Made by a program: the position numbers and the translations under genes. From Sulfurimonas crateris (GTDB lineage Bacteria; Campylobacterota; Campylobacteria; Campylobacterales; Sulfurimonadaceae): 51,235 nt of DNA. Below are positions 33,433 to 42,979 of this stretch, in pieces. The stretch spans positions 1-51,235 of the forward strand of contig CAMCYC010000012.1 of the NCBI GenBank assembly GCA_945883795.1, read 5' to 3'. Below the pieces are notes generated by a model that did no database searches, had not been told where the DNA came from, and worked only from the letters and a program-made list of their open reading frames with translations. Numbering within the stretch: position 1 is the stretch's first letter; the number at the start of each line of letters is the position of its first letter.

Positions 33433-35193
33433 TTAAAGAAGTGTACTGATTGCCATGTTGTTAGAGGCATATTTAGCAACTTTTTTTTGTATTGATAAAA
33501 TATCGTTGAGATTAGAAATTGACCTTTTTTTTGTTTTAGGATGTACAAGAAGTATGGAAGCACTTACTGTTAAAAGTGGAAATTGTTTGGTGTTATTTTC
33601 TCTATCTTTGGATGTGATGTATCCTAATTCTCTATCCTCTTTTGAATAAAAAGATTTTACTTGCTCGGTAAATGTTTTTATAATTTCTATCGTTTCTTTG
33701 AGATGGTTTAGTTCATTTTCTGTATCAAATTGTACTGCTATAAAAAAATCATCTCCACCAATATGTGCAATAAAAAATTCGTTTGAGAGGCATGTTTTGA
33801 GTATGTCGGCAAAAAGTAATATCACTCTATCTCCGTTTCTAAATCCATAAACATCATTAAAAGCTTTAAAATTATCTAAATCAAAATAACAAAGTATAAA
33901 AGAATTTTCATTTTTAGAAGTGTTATCAATATATTTTTCTATCATGGAATTACCAGGGAGTTTTGTCAATGGATTTTGTTCTCTTGCAAATAAAAGATTA
34001 TCCTCATTCATAATTTTTATAATATCACTTGCAGATAAATAGCCATAATATTTAGAATTTTTTGTGACGATAATGCCTGCTGTATCAGGATTGTTTGAAA
34101 AAAGCTCAATGATTACAGAGATATTACTACTGATATCCGTATATCCACACGACTTTACTAGAGGTTTTAGCTTTGATTTGCCATTGGCTTCATTTTTTAA
34201 TAAAGAGATACCAAAAGGGGAATATAAAAAATCTTTGAGCTGTTTTTCATCTAAAGTTCCAATAGGTTCATGATTGGAATCAATAATTGGAACAATTGAT
34301 ATTTCCCTATTTTTTTTAAAATAATCTATAACATCACTCATTCTTGTTTTGATATTAATTGGTTTGATTTTTGTTATATACGCTTTTGTTTTAGAATCTA
34401 TGTCTAATTTTCGGTGTTCATCTTGAAGTATTTTTACTATATGAGAATATTCTTGTTCAATCTTTAGTACATCTTGTGTTGGTTTTTGTACCAGATAACC
34501 TTGCACTAAATGGCAACCAATATCTTTACAAATAAAAAACTCCTCTTTTGTTTCAATCCCTTCAGCAATAACTTTTATTCCAAGCTGAATAGCTAAATGA
34601 GTTATATTGCGAACCATGATTTTTTTCTTCATAGTTTTTTCAATATCTTGAAGAAAAAATCTATCAATTTTCAAAATATCAGGTGTGTTTTCGTAAAGTA
34701 ATTTGTATCCAGAATGTCCCATTCCAAAATCATCCAAAGCAATTGAGAAGTTTTCATCTTGATAATGATTCAAAACTGCACGAATATCACAATTTTGTAC
34801 AATTTCATGCCGTTCTGAAATTTCAAAACAGATATTATCTTGTTCTAAATTGAATTTTTTTAATAATTGATTCGTATTTCCTTTTTCAAAATCATGCATC
34901 TCAAAGAGCCTATTATCTAGGTTATAAAAAAGTTTCATGTTTTGGTGACCATCAATATGTGTAAACTTTTCAATTGCTTTTTCTCGAAGAGCAATATCAA
35001 AAACATATAAAATACCTTCACTATAGACTTCATCAAAAAGTGAAAAAATGGAATAAAATCCAAGCTCATGAAAATTTCTTAAAAGAGCTTCAACGCCATA
35101 TATTTTTCCAGTATTCATGTTTATAATTGGTTGAAAAGCTATATCCAAAATCTTTAGATTAGCTATCCATTTTTGAGGTAATTGATTTTTCAT
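33433..35193 (-). CDS. EAL-CBS-GGDEF c-di-GMP protein
   Basis: 586 residues: EAL domain first (about 1-245) with EALLR (35-39), NLDNR, FEISER, LDDFGMGHSG (153-162) and AEGIET (210-215); a CBS pair (about 270-400); and GGDEF domain (about 405-586) with GGDDF (479-483), a one-residue change from GGDEF. The CBS pair could bind a nucleotide and set the balance of the two activities (family knowledge). All EAL catalytic residues seem present, so phosphodiesterase activity is likely; cyclase activity with GGDDF is possible but uncertain. No membrane helix. Upstream of the kinase gene by 70 bases. Confidence 0.9.
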   Translation of the reverse strand: MKNQLPQKWIANLKILDIAFQPIINMNTGKIYGVEALLRNFHELGFYSIFSLFDEVYSEGILYVFDIALREKAIEKFTHIDGHQNMKLFYNLDNRLFEMHDFEKGNTNQLLKKFNLEQDNICFEISERHEIVQNCDIRAVLNHYQDENFSIALDDFGMGHSGYKLLYENTPDILKIDRFFLQDIEKTMKKKIMVRNITHLAIQLGIKVIAEGIETKEEFFICKDIGCHLVQGYLVQKPTQDVLKIEQEYSHIVKILQDEHRKLDIDSKTKAYITKIKPINIKTRMSDVIDYFKKNREISIVPIIDSNHEPIGTLDEKQLKDFLYSPFGISLLKNEANGKSKLKPLVKSCGYTDISSNISVIIELFSNNPDTAGIIVTKNSKYYGYLSASDIIKIMNEDNLLFAREQNPLTKLPGNSMIEKYIDNTSKNENSFILCYFDLDNFKAFNDVYGFRNGDRVILLFADILKTCLSNEFFIAHIGGDDFFIAVQFDTENELNHLKETIEIIKTFTEQVKSFYSKEDRELGYITSKDRENNTKQFPLLTVSASILLVHPKTKKRSISNLNDILSIQKKVAKYASNNMAISTLL

Positions 35194-35288
35194 AACGGAA
35201 GTTTAATCTTCAATTATTGCAATAGGGTTACATTTATTATGTTGAGGTATTACCAAAGTAAATTTAAAATGAATACTACTCATTTACT

Positions 35289-37304
35289 TTAAATTTCTAT
35301 GATACTGTTCGGTTCTAGTGGTTGTGGGAGTGGCATGGAGATATAATATCCTTGGAGTAAATCAACCCCTATTGTTTTGAGTGTTTCAAATATCTCTTTA
35401 TCGGAAACAAATTCTGCTACTGTTTGCATGCCGAGTTCTCTTGCAAACATGACAATTGATTGGACAATTATTTTTGCATTCATATCTGTATTTATGTGTT
35501 TGATTAAAGAACCATCAATTTTTAAAATATCAATTTCAAGATTGATAAGATAAGCAAAATTAGAATAACCACTTCCAAAATCATCAATAGCGATACTAAT
35601 TCCATTCTCTTTGAGTTGTGTTATCACTTTACTAAAAGCTTCAAAATTATCTACACCTTCAGATTCTAAAACTTCGGCAACGACACGCCCTTGCATCTTG
35701 TATTTGGAAACTGTCGTGACAAAAAAATTCATAGTATCTGTATCGAGCAAATCTTCAATTGATACATTGACTGTTACTGTTTCTTCTCTATTTGCAAAAG
35801 TACTACATGCTTGCGTAATGACTGTTCTTGTAATTGCACTATAAAGAGTAGAGCGTTTTGCAATTTTTAAGAATTTATACGGGGAAATAACAGTGCCATC
35901 TTCCGCAATTAAGCGTACTAAAGATTCATATTTAATAATTTTTTTTGATGTGATGTCATAGATTGCTTGGTAGTAGGCTTGAATTCTCTCTTCAAGAAGT
36001 GCTTCTTTGATTTTTTTTGTCCATTCAAAATTTTGTTCATACTCTTGTTGTTTTGATGTACTTTTATCAAAAAAATGTAAAAAATGTTTGTTGTTTTTGG
36101 CAGAATCAAGTGCATCTAGGGCGGCTTCTAAAAGGTTTTGTGTTTGATTACCTTTATATGCGATGGCACATGTAAAGTTTATATCAAAAGAAGTTCCTTT
36201 ATAACTAAATGGATGCCCCTCTACAAAAGAGTTTAAAGTGTAAGCTAAATCTTCAAACTCTTGTGTAAATTTCCCTGATTTGTGAATTACAAATTCATCT
36301 GCGGATATACGATAGAGTGTTGTACCATTTATAGGTCTGATAAGCTTACTTATTGTATCTGCTATATAAATTAAAGCTTCATCTCCTAGTTTTATTCCAA
36401 ATAATAAATTTATCTCTTTAAAATGCTTAATATCAAAAATAATTAAAGTTGCATCTTTTTTATTTTTAATATCTTCTTGTAATTTAATTCTATTTGGAAG
36501 ACCTGTGAGTCTATCTGTAATAATCTCTCTTTGTAATTGTTTTTTATTTAAAATGAGATTTGTAATATCTGTTTTAATAGATATAAATTCAGCAATTTCA
36601 TCATTTTTATCAAGAATTGGTGCTATTGTAGTTTCGATATAAAAATCTTCACCATTTTTACTTTGATTTTTTATCAGTCCTTGCCAAACTTTTTTTGTAA
36701 GAATTGTTTCCCAGAGATTTTTATAAAAGTTTTGTGGCATATCTGGATGGCGAACTATACTGTGAGGTTTGCCTAATAGTTGCTCTTTTGTGTATCCACT
36801 TAAAGCACAAAATTTATTATTGACATAGGTGATAATTCCTCTTTTGTCTGTAATAGTAATATGATTACTCAAATCAACGATATGTTTATATTGTTCTAGT
36901 AAAATTTTTTGTTCTTGAAGTTCACGCTTGAGGGATAATTCTAAAGATATATTTTTTATCATCTCAAGCAGTTTTGGCATATCAACAGGTTTTGTCAAAA
37001 AATGGTTTACTTTTAAGTCTATAGCTTTGATAAAACATTCTGGTTCCCTAAATGCAGATACAATGATAATTGGCATGTCAGGATATATATGTCGAATCTC
37101 TTTTACCATCTCTAAACCACTTTGACCTTCCATTTTAATATCTGTAATAAGTATATCTGGCGTAAATATTTCAAGCGCCTCTAATGCTTTGATAGCTTGA
37201 GGATAAGATTGTACTAAGTGTAATTCTTTTTTTAAAATTTTTTCTAACATCTCTCTTAATTGTGTATCATCTTCTACAAGCATTAGACTAACATCAATCA
37301 TCAT
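35289..37304 (-). CDS. REC-PAS-GGDEF-EAL response regulator
   Basis: 671 residues. Receiver (1-120) with D11/D12, phospho-acceptor D55 and K105; PAS (about 140-255) with the Aer-type stretch RHPDMP (185-190); a degenerate GGDEF domain (SADEF, 334-338); and an EAL domain (about 425-671) with ESLVR (460-464), NVSIEDL, DDFGSGYS (574-581), DILKIDGSL and LLQGYY. The cyclase site is degenerate, and EAL is intact apart from EAL to ESL, so c-di-GMP breakdown or binding is the likelier output. Divergent from the RimB-like gene. Lies upstream of the other c-di-GMP gene. Confidence 0.9.
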   Translation of the reverse strand: MMIDVSLMLVEDDTQLREMLEKILKKELHLVQSYPQAIKALEALEIFTPDILITDIKMEGQSGLEMVKEIRHIYPDMPIIIVSAFREPECFIKAIDLKVNHFLTKPVDMPKLLEMIKNISLELSLKRELQEQKILLEQYKHIVDLSNHITITDKRGIITYVNNKFCALSGYTKEQLLGKPHSIVRHPDMPQNFYKNLWETILTKKVWQGLIKNQSKNGEDFYIETTIAPILDKNDEIAEFISIKTDITNLILNKKQLQREIITDRLTGLPNRIKLQEDIKNKKDATLIIFDIKHFKEINLLFGIKLGDEALIYIADTISKLIRPINGTTLYRISADEFVIHKSGKFTQEFEDLAYTLNSFVEGHPFSYKGTSFDINFTCAIAYKGNQTQNLLEAALDALDSAKNNKHFLHFFDKSTSKQQEYEQNFEWTKKIKEALLEERIQAYYQAIYDITSKKIIKYESLVRLIAEDGTVISPYKFLKIAKRSTLYSAITRTVITQACSTFANREETVTVNVSIEDLLDTDTMNFFVTTVSKYKMQGRVVAEVLESEGVDNFEAFSKVITQLKENGISIAIDDFGSGYSNFAYLINLEIDILKIDGSLIKHINTDMNAKIIVQSIVMFARELGMQTVAEFVSDKEIFETLKTIGVDLLQGYYISMPLPQPLEPNSIIEI

Positions 37305-37398
37305 AAAAACCTTAAAACCTTTTAGATTAAATTATATCTCTTGACAAAATTATAGCTTTTTATTGTTTAATTATTTCTCACTATGAATTTACAGAGTG

Positions 37399-37407
37399 TG
37401 TTATAAT
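37399..37407 (+). promoter_or_regulatory. Extended -10 promoter of the rimB-like gene
   Basis: TGT plus TATAAT (37402-37407), a TGn extended -10, with the ribosome site GGAGG at 37422-37426 and TTG start at 37435. Confidence 0.5.
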
Positions 37408-37421
37408 CTTGTTTTCATCAG

Positions 37422-37437
37422 GGAGGGTTGAGCATTG
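37422..37437 (+). promoter_or_regulatory. Ribosome site that fixes the TTG start
   Basis: GGAGG (37422-37426) lies 8 bases before TTG 37435; there is no ATG nearby in frame. This supports the non-ATG start. Confidence 0.6.
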
Positions 37438-37857
37438 AATAAAAAGATAATTGGAAGGGTTGAAACTATATCTATTTTGGATTTAGAATTGTATGATTTA
37501 GATGCAAAAGTAGATACTGGTGCCGATTCAAATACAATACATTGTGACAATATAGAAATAGATGGGAAGTATGTTAGTTTTAGATTATTAGATGAAGTTC
37601 ATGCAGCCTATCATGGTAAAAAAATAAGAGTACCACTTTATGAAATGAAAAAAGTTAAAAGTTCAAATGGTCAAATACAGTTTCGCCCATTTATCAAGGT
37701 GAGCGTTATTTTTTTTGGAAAAAAATATAAAACAATTATCTCTTTAACAGACCGTTCTGACATGAGATATCCCATGTTAATAGGCAGAAAGTTTTTGAGT
37801 AATAAATTTTTAGTAGATGTCTCCAAAGAATATTTATGCAAGCAAGCATATAATTAA
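37435..37857 (+). CDS. RimB-like retropepsin (ATP-dependent zinc protease family)
   Basis: 140 residues, TTG start. The aspartic-protease motif [11 protein letters not shown] (26-36) and a later GRKFLSN are those of the COG4067/RimB retropepsin-like family. In Pseudomonas, RimB removes glutamate residues added by RimK to ribosomal protein S6 (established knowledge). It is the first of a unit with rimK (8-base gap), which supports that assignment. RimA is absent. A strong ribosome site explains good translation from TTG. Confidence 0.82.
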   Translation: MNKKIIGRVETISILDLELYDLDAKVDTGADSNTIHCDNIEIDGKYVSFRLLDEVHAAYHGKKIRVPLYEMKKVKSSNGQIQFRPFIKVSVIFFGKKYKTIISLTDRSDMRYPMLIGRKFLSNKFLVDVSKEYLCKQAYN

Positions 37858-37865
37858 GGAAAAAA

Positions 37866-38798
37866 ATGCGAGTATATATCTTATCCAGAAATTCATCTTT
37901 GTATTCCACAAAGAGGTTAGTCGAAGCCGGAGAACAAAGAGGCTGGGAAATGAAAGTTGTTGATTATTTGGCGTGTAGTATAGAAATTATGAAAGGTGCA
38001 TTGCAAATTAATTATCAAGGGGAAGTACTTCCAGCACCTGACGCTATTATCCCAAGAATTGGTGCAAGTAGAACTTTTTATGGAACAGCTATGGTGAGGC
38101 ATTTTGAGATGATGGATACTTTTAGTATAGCAGGTAATTTAGCTATAGCTAGAAGTAGGGACAAATTAAGAAGTTTACAAATTCTTTCAAAACATGGTGT
38201 AGATATGCCACGAACAGTATTTGCATCAAATAAATCAAATGCAAAAGATGTTATTGCACTTAGTGGTGGTGCGCCTTTGGTTTTAAAAATACTAGAAGGG
38301 ACACAAGGGGTTGGTGTTGTTTTGGTGGATAGTGAAAAAGCTGCAAAATCTGTTTTAGATGCATTTTATGGCATGGATGTAAATTTACTTGTTCAAGAGT
38401 TTATTGAAGAAGCTGGTGGTGCTGATATTAGAGCTTTTATTGTAGGTGGCGAAGTTGTCGGTGCTATGAAACGACAAGGTGCAGAGGGTGATTTTAGGTC
38501 AAATTTGCATCAAGGTGGAAGTGCTGAAGCACATAAACTTACACGAAAAGAAAAAACAACAGCATTAGCTGCTGCAAAGGCGATGGGACTTGGTGTTTGT
38601 GGTGTCGATATGATTCCATCGGTTCGTGGTCCGCTTGTCATGGAGGTAAACTCTTCGCCTGGATTAGAAGGGATTGAACTATCTACTGGAATAGATATAG
38701 CTGGAAAAATTATGGACTATATAGAAAAAAATGTCACACCTCAATCAGATATAATCAATTCAAAAATAAAAAGAAAAAAAGATAGTATAGGAGCGTAA
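37866..38798 (+). CDS. rimK: ATP-grasp ligase RimK (ribosomal S6 glutamate ligase)
   Basis: 310 residues with the ATP-grasp fold: N-terminal [29 protein letters not shown], the ATP site [19 protein letters not shown] (about 137-155), [19 protein letters not shown], and the metal/catalytic stretch [17 protein letters not shown]. Adds glutamates to the C-terminus of S6; a related use is poly-glutamate synthesis. The final ~15 residues are Lys-rich. In one unit with a RimB-like protease and an M42-like peptidase (3-base gap). Confidence 0.93.
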   Translation: MRVYILSRNSSLYSTKRLVEAGEQRGWEMKVVDYLACSIEIMKGALQINYQGEVLPAPDAIIPRIGASRTFYGTAMVRHFEMMDTFSIAGNLAIARSRDKLRSLQILSKHGVDMPRTVFASNKSNAKDVIALSGGAPLVLKILEGTQGVGVVLVDSEKAAKSVLDAFYGMDVNLLVQEFIEEAGGADIRAFIVGGEVVGAMKRQGAEGDFRSNLHQGGSAEAHKLTRKEKTTALAAAKAMGLGVCGVDMIPSVRGPLVMEVNSSPGLEGIELSTGIDIAGKIMDYIEKNVTPQSDIINSKIKRKKDSIGA

Positions 38799-38801
38799 GA
38801 G

Positions 38802-39851
38802 ATGGAACTTTTTTATGACATCTTAAAACAACTCATAAGAGTACCAAGTGTGGTAGGTGCAGAACACCCTTTTTTTATGTTTGTAAAAAGAGAACTCGAA
38901 GAGATTGGTGTTGAGGTTGAGTATTTTGATGGTGTACTCGTTGGAAAAGGAAAAAAACCAGAGAGCGGATATATATCAGCACATTCAGATAGACATGGAC
39001 TTATCTGTACAGGTGCAAATGAGTTTCAGTATGCTGCTTTTATTGCAAAAAATAGGGCAGATTTAACAGGAAATTCAAACTCCGAACAGATGCTTAAAAA
39101 CTTTACCAAAAGATTTGTGGATGAAAAAGTTCAAGCTTATGAACCATGGTCTGGAACTTATCTTGGGTTAGGACGAATCAAAGAGGCTTCACTTTGTCAA
39201 AGAAGAAATAACATTATTTTTACCGTTGAAGGTTTTGATTATTTGATGCCAGGAACTCCTATTGCTTTTATGGATAAGTTGGAATTTAAAGATAAACTCA
39301 TTAGTGCGCAACTTGATAATGTTTTGTCTGTTGCTTTAATAATTTATCTCTATCATAAAGGGTACGAAGGAACTTCATTTTTTACAGCTTCCGAAGAAGC
39401 TGGAAAAAGTTGGAGATTTTTGCTTGAATGGTTTAGACGATTTGATATTTCTACAGATGAGCTTTTAGTTTTAGATACAAGTCCCTATGAAACATTAGAG
39501 GACATGTCAAATATTGATGTAGTCTTGCGAAATCGTGATGTCAATGCTGTTTTTAAATCTCCACTCAAGCAAAAAATAAAAAAGATAGCGATAGAAAATG
39601 GGATTAAATACCATTATAAAGATGCTTATCTCAAAAATAAAATGGCACGAGATATAAATCTTCAAAATAAATCGATTGGTACAACCGAACTAGGAAGACT
39701 CATTGCAGCAACAAAAGGGACTCTTCAAGGGACAACTTTACAAATTCCAACGATTGAATACCATACGGTTAATGAAACAGCATCGATAAAATCAGTTGAG
39801 AGTGTTATCACTATTTTAAAAAAGTTATATATAAACGGGAGTGGCGTATAA
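38802..39851 (+). CDS. M42/M20-like zinc peptidase
   Basis: 349 residues. Dinuclear-zinc peptidase ligands: H61/D63 (SAHSDRHG), D172 (AQLDN), catalytic E198/E199 (ASEEAG), D225 (LDTSPY) and H321 (EYHTVNE), the M42/M18/M20 pattern. Three bases after rimK; it may trim glutamates or peptides made in that pathway (inference). No signal peptide. The closest family is M42, from memory. Confidence 0.82.
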   Translation: MELFYDILKQLIRVPSVVGAEHPFFMFVKRELEEIGVEVEYFDGVLVGKGKKPESGYISAHSDRHGLICTGANEFQYAAFIAKNRADLTGNSNSEQMLKNFTKRFVDEKVQAYEPWSGTYLGLGRIKEASLCQRRNNIIFTVEGFDYLMPGTPIAFMDKLEFKDKLISAQLDNVLSVALIIYLYHKGYEGTSFFTASEEAGKSWRFLLEWFRRFDISTDELLVLDTSPYETLEDMSNIDVVLRNRDVNAVFKSPLKQKIKKIAIENGIKYHYKDAYLKNKMARDINLQNKSIGTTELGRLIAATKGTLQGTTLQIPTIEYHTVNETASIKSVESVITILKKLYINGSGV

Positions 39852-39866
39852 CTTTATTTTTTACTT

Positions 39867-39901
39867 AAAATTACTGCAAAGTAATATTTTTATATTATAA
39901 T
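39867..39901 (+). promoter_or_regulatory. Weak hairpin and -10 box before the acidic-protein gene
   Basis: ATTAC (39870-39874) and GTAAT (39881-39885) form a 5-bp hairpin followed by a T-rich stretch, and TATAAT lies at 39896-39901, 47 bases before the ATG at 39948. It could be a partial terminator followed by a second promoter. Confidence 0.35.
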
Positions 39902-39947
39902 TTCGGAATTAAAAAACAAGAATTTTTAGAGGAGAAAAAGTAAACTG

Positions 39948-40187
39948 ATGGAAAGCTCGGTTTTAAATGCACTTAAAGCAAGTGATGTAAAAGAGGAAGA
40001 TATTGCATTTTTGCAAAAAAAGTTTAAAGGTAAATTTTTTAATGTTGAAGAGTGCGATAAAGAGCTGGTAAAACTAGGGTATGAACCTGTCTTTGTTATT
40101 GATTATGATGATGACAATGATGAATATGACGATTATGATGATGGTGAATATGAAAAAATACATCACAAAAAAAATTTTGACGATTAA
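39948..40187 (+). CDS. Small protein with Asp/Glu/Tyr-rich C-terminal tail
   Basis: 79 residues. Residues 1-50 are a small mixed helix/strand domain (ALKASDVKEEDIAFLQKKF), then a strongly acidic tail (IDYDDDNDEYDDYDDGEY, 51-68) and KIHHKKNFDD. GAGGAG precedes the ATG. No recognised family. Placed after the rimB-rimK-peptidase unit and 11 bases before a SnoaL-like gene. The tail could bind divalent cation or basic protein surfaces. Whether it relates to glutamylation is speculation. Confidence 0.65.
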   Translation: MESSVLNALKASDVKEEDIAFLQKKFKGKFFNVEECDKELVKLGYEPVFVIDYDDDNDEYDDYDDGEYEKIHHKKNFDD

Positions 40188-40198
40188 AAGCGAATGAG

Positions 40199-40603
40199 AT
40201 GACAAATAAAGAGTTAGTAAAATCTTATTATGAAGATTTATGGAACAAACAAGATAAAAGTTATATTGATAAAATTCTTTCAGATGATGTGGAATTTCAT
40301 GGTTCGCTTAATATCTCTACACAAGGTAAAAAAGCGTTTGAAGAGTACATGACTATGATACTCTTTGCTATCCCAAATCTTTACCATGGTATTGAACTTA
40401 TGATAAACGAAGGAAATACAGTCGTTGTTAGAGCTATTTACAACGGAACGCATGAGGGAAAGTTGTTTGATTTTGAAGCAACAAACAATCGAATTCGCTA
40501 TAACGGTGCAAGTTTTTTTACTATTAAAGATGGCAAAATAAAAAATATTTGGGTTCTTGGTGATTTAAATTCACTTTTTAAACAACTCAAAGAAGAAGAT
40601 TAG
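40199..40603 (+). CDS. SnoaL-like (NTF2-fold) protein
   Basis: 134 residues with the SnoaL/NTF2-like pattern: LVKSYYEDLWNKQDKSYIDKILSDDVEFHG, then a strand-rich half (VVVRAIYNGTHEGKLFDF, NGASFFTIKDGKIKNIWV). Such proteins are cone-shaped pockets acting as small-molecule cyclases, isomerases or binders; the activity cannot be told. No signal peptide. Overlaps nothing; 8 bases before the next gene. Confidence 0.8.
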   Translation: MTNKELVKSYYEDLWNKQDKSYIDKILSDDVEFHGSLNISTQGKKAFEEYMTMILFAIPNLYHGIELMINEGNTVVVRAIYNGTHEGKLFDFEATNNRIRYNGASFFTIKDGKIKNIWVLGDLNSLFKQLKEED

Positions 40604-40611
40604 GTCATTTT

Positions 40612-41028
40612 ATGAAAAAAAATTTATTAGTGATAGCAGGTTTATCTCTTTTGGCAATAAATAGTTATAGTTTAGACAATATAGAGCCAAAAGATGTAGC
40701 TACAAAAGTTTGCTTGGCATTGCAAAAAATGGATTATCAAGAGCTTAAAAAGTATGCTGATGAGCCAGCTATTATCAAGATAGATACAAATGAAGAAAAC
40801 AAAGCTAAAACCGAAGCACACCTTAAACTTCTTTCAGAAGATAAAAGAGAGGAAGCGCAAAAATCGTATGATGATAAAATGTGGAGAATGAAAAGTGCTA
40901 TGTCGGCACTTGATTGTAAGAATATTGTCATAATGGATGGAATTGATGCGAATAACAAAGTGGCTATTATTGATAATAAGCCAACCTCACTAAAACTTAT
41001 AAATGGAGTTTGGAAGCTTACTCAATAA
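40612..41028 (+). CDS. Small exported protein, unknown
   Basis: 138 residues with a signal peptide (1-20, LLAINSYS). The mature part is helical at first, with a highly charged stretch (KLLSEDKREEAQKSYDDK), then strands at the end (DCKNIVIMDG, ANNKVAIIDNKPTSLKLINGVWKLTQ), an NTF2-like ending. Periplasmic. Last gene before a short palindrome and the convergent chemoreceptor gene. Confidence 0.68.
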   Translation: MKKNLLVIAGLSLLAINSYSLDNIEPKDVATKVCLALQKMDYQELKKYADEPAIIKIDTNEENKAKTEAHLKLLSEDKREEAQKSYDDKMWRMKSAMSALDCKNIVIMDGIDANNKVAIIDNKPTSLKLINGVWKLTQ

Positions 41029-41035
41029 AAATATT

Positions 41036-41052
41036 TAAGCCTTTAAGGCTTA
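41036..41052. terminator. Short bidirectional hairpin between convergent genes
   Basis: TAAGCCTTTAAGGCTTA is a 17-base palindrome in the 21-base gap between the exported-protein gene and the chemoreceptor stop. A tight stem of AAGCC/GGCTT. Confidence 0.5.
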
Positions 41053-42918
41053 GGTATGGAATGCTTCAAGTTTAGCATGTAAGTCCTCAGTTGTAGAATT
41101 GAGATGATGCGCAACAGCTACTATCTCCTCAACATTTCTAGCATTTTGTGAAGAAAATTCATTTATCTCTAAAACTTGCGAAACGATGTATTCAATATTT
41201 TTTCCTGTTGTTTCAAAATCAGTTACAGTTTTATTACTTGCGTCCACTGCATGTTGTACTGTTTTTAGGCTGATATTGATTTTTTCTTCTACATCTATGG
41301 AAATATTTGCAAGTTCTTGTACTTCAGTTGAGTTCGAGTTGAGTTGTCCACTTACATCGCCTATAGATTGAACAATAACATTGATAGTTGCATTAATTTC
41401 AGTCAGTGATTTTTGTGTTCTCTCTGCAAGTTTTCGCACTTCATCAGCTACAACTGCAAAACCTCTTCCATGTTCACCAGCTCTTGCTGCTTCAATTGCA
41501 GCGTTAAGTGCTAAAAGATTTGTTTGGTCTGCAATATCTGAGATAACATCAAGCACAGTTTTTACTGCACTTGCTTCATGAGAGAGAGTATCCATTCTAT
41601 GAGCGAGTTCAACTTCAAGTTGTGCACTTTGTTGCACTCTTGAAGTAAGTGTTACTATTTCGTTACGAGCTGTAGTGAGATTTTTATCTGCGTTTTTAAT
41701 ATCTTTTTGACTCTCTTGTGCATCTTGTATTGCTATCATAATTTTATTTTTTATTTCACTTGCTTTAAGTGCTGCTTGTTCAATGACACTGACCGATTTT
41801 TCAATATTAGTTCCAACACTTAAAGCAGTTGTTGAGAGTTCATGTGAGATTGAAGCATTTTCATGAGAGCTTTGTTTTGCGTCACTTATCACATTTTTTA
41901 GTTCTTTAAACATAATATTAAGCTCTTTTGCAAGATTGCTAATTTCATCTTTTCCATCAATTATAATAGGCGATGATAAATCTTTTGTGTGTGTAATATA
42001 GCTTATGCTATTGGCTATATTTTGGATTTTTGAGTTGATTTTTTTAACAACTAAGAAAATGAATAAAGCCATAACAAACAGTAAAAGAGTGAATACAATG
42101 ATTGTTAAATTAGAAAGAGTATTCTCTTTTTCTTTGATAGCAAGATTCATATGTTCATGAAGTTTTTGAACCGCTTTATCTGATTTATGTATAGTGGTTC
42201 TGAGTTCTCCTAAAGCAGCATCATTTGGAGTTAAACCCACTTCAGTATACCCTTTAACTAAATTATAAAAATCGTTTTTATAATTATTTAAAAGTTCCAT
42301 AGCTTGTGTATGATTTGGTAATTTTGCATCTTGTGCGTTGCTTAAAAAGATTTTGAAAGAATCATCAAACTTTTTAAGATATTCAAGGTCACTGCGTAAC
42401 ATGAAATCTTTTTCAGCACGACGCAACATAAGCATATCAACTTGAAGTTTATAGCTATTATTTTCTTTGAGGAGAGTTTCTAGATTATGCACACTTTCTC
42501 TTAATGAACCATATAAGCCATCTTTAGGATGAAGTCCAATGCTTTTAGAAATGGAGATAATTGTATAAAAATTTGTAGAATATATTTTGAGAATATTTTT
42601 TAAACTTCCAATTGTGTCTTGTTGCAGACCATGGTGTTGAATACTCAAAGATACTTTGTCTAGATTTAATATCAATTTCTCATAATTCTTCTTAAATTCA
42701 GCTTCATATTTTAAATCTTTTCTAGCCAAAAAATCTTTTTCATTACGGCGTAAAAGGAGCGTTAAAGTTTCAAGGTTTTTTATCTCATACTTTAACTGTG
42801 AGAGTTCCTTTATATTTTGTGAAGAATTATAAAAAAAGAATCCCAATATTACAAACAGCAACATAGATATTGCACCCATTGCAATGAGCATTCTCTTAAA
42901 AGTTTTCAAAAAAAACAT
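41050..42918 (-). CDS. Methyl-accepting chemoreceptor with HBM-like sensor
   Basis: 622 residues from the ATG at 42918 (GGAGG five bases before it; an ATG at 42930 has none). Membrane helix (about 8-28), a periplasmic helical sensor in two halves with repeated LRRxEKDF..R.D..Y..F motifs (around 52-70 and 165-185), the helical-bimodular (HBM) pattern, then a second helix (about 280-300), HAMP, and the signalling domain with [16 protein letters not shown] and [21 protein letters not shown] receptors bind TCA-cycle intermediates or other organic acids (known for Pseudomonas McpS), a ligand guess only. Confidence 0.93.
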   Translation of the reverse strand: MFFLKTFKRMLIAMGAISMLLFVILGFFFYNSSQNIKELSQLKYEIKNLETLTLLLRRNEKDFLARKDLKYEAEFKKNYEKLILNLDKVSLSIQHHGLQQDTIGSLKNILKIYSTNFYTIISISKSIGLHPKDGLYGSLRESVHNLETLLKENNSYKLQVDMLMLRRAEKDFMLRSDLEYLKKFDDSFKIFLSNAQDAKLPNHTQAMELLNNYKNDFYNLVKGYTEVGLTPNDAALGELRTTIHKSDKAVQKLHEHMNLAIKEKENTLSNLTIIVFTLLLFVMALFIFLVVKKINSKIQNIANSISYITHTKDLSSPIIIDGKDEISNLAKELNIMFKELKNVISDAKQSSHENASISHELSTTALSVGTNIEKSVSVIEQAALKASEIKNKIMIAIQDAQESQKDIKNADKNLTTARNEIVTLTSRVQQSAQLEVELAHRMDTLSHEASAVKTVLDVISDIADQTNLLALNAAIEAARAGEHGRGFAVVADEVRKLAERTQKSLTEINATINVIVQSIGDVSGQLNSNSTEVQELANISIDVEEKINISLKTVQHAVDASNKTVTDFETTGKNIEYIVSQVLEINEFSSQNARNVEEIVAVAHHLNSTTEDLHAKLEAFHT

Positions 42919-42979
42919 TCCTTCCTCCATGGTTAAAAAGTCAATAGATTATAACTCATTATTATAAATAGCTTCTAGA

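Noticed and set aside
35255-35290. Terminator after the REC-PAS-GGDEF-EAL gene
   Set aside because: AAAGTAAAT and ATTTACTTT can pair, but the loop is 18 bases and no U-run follows on the minus strand.
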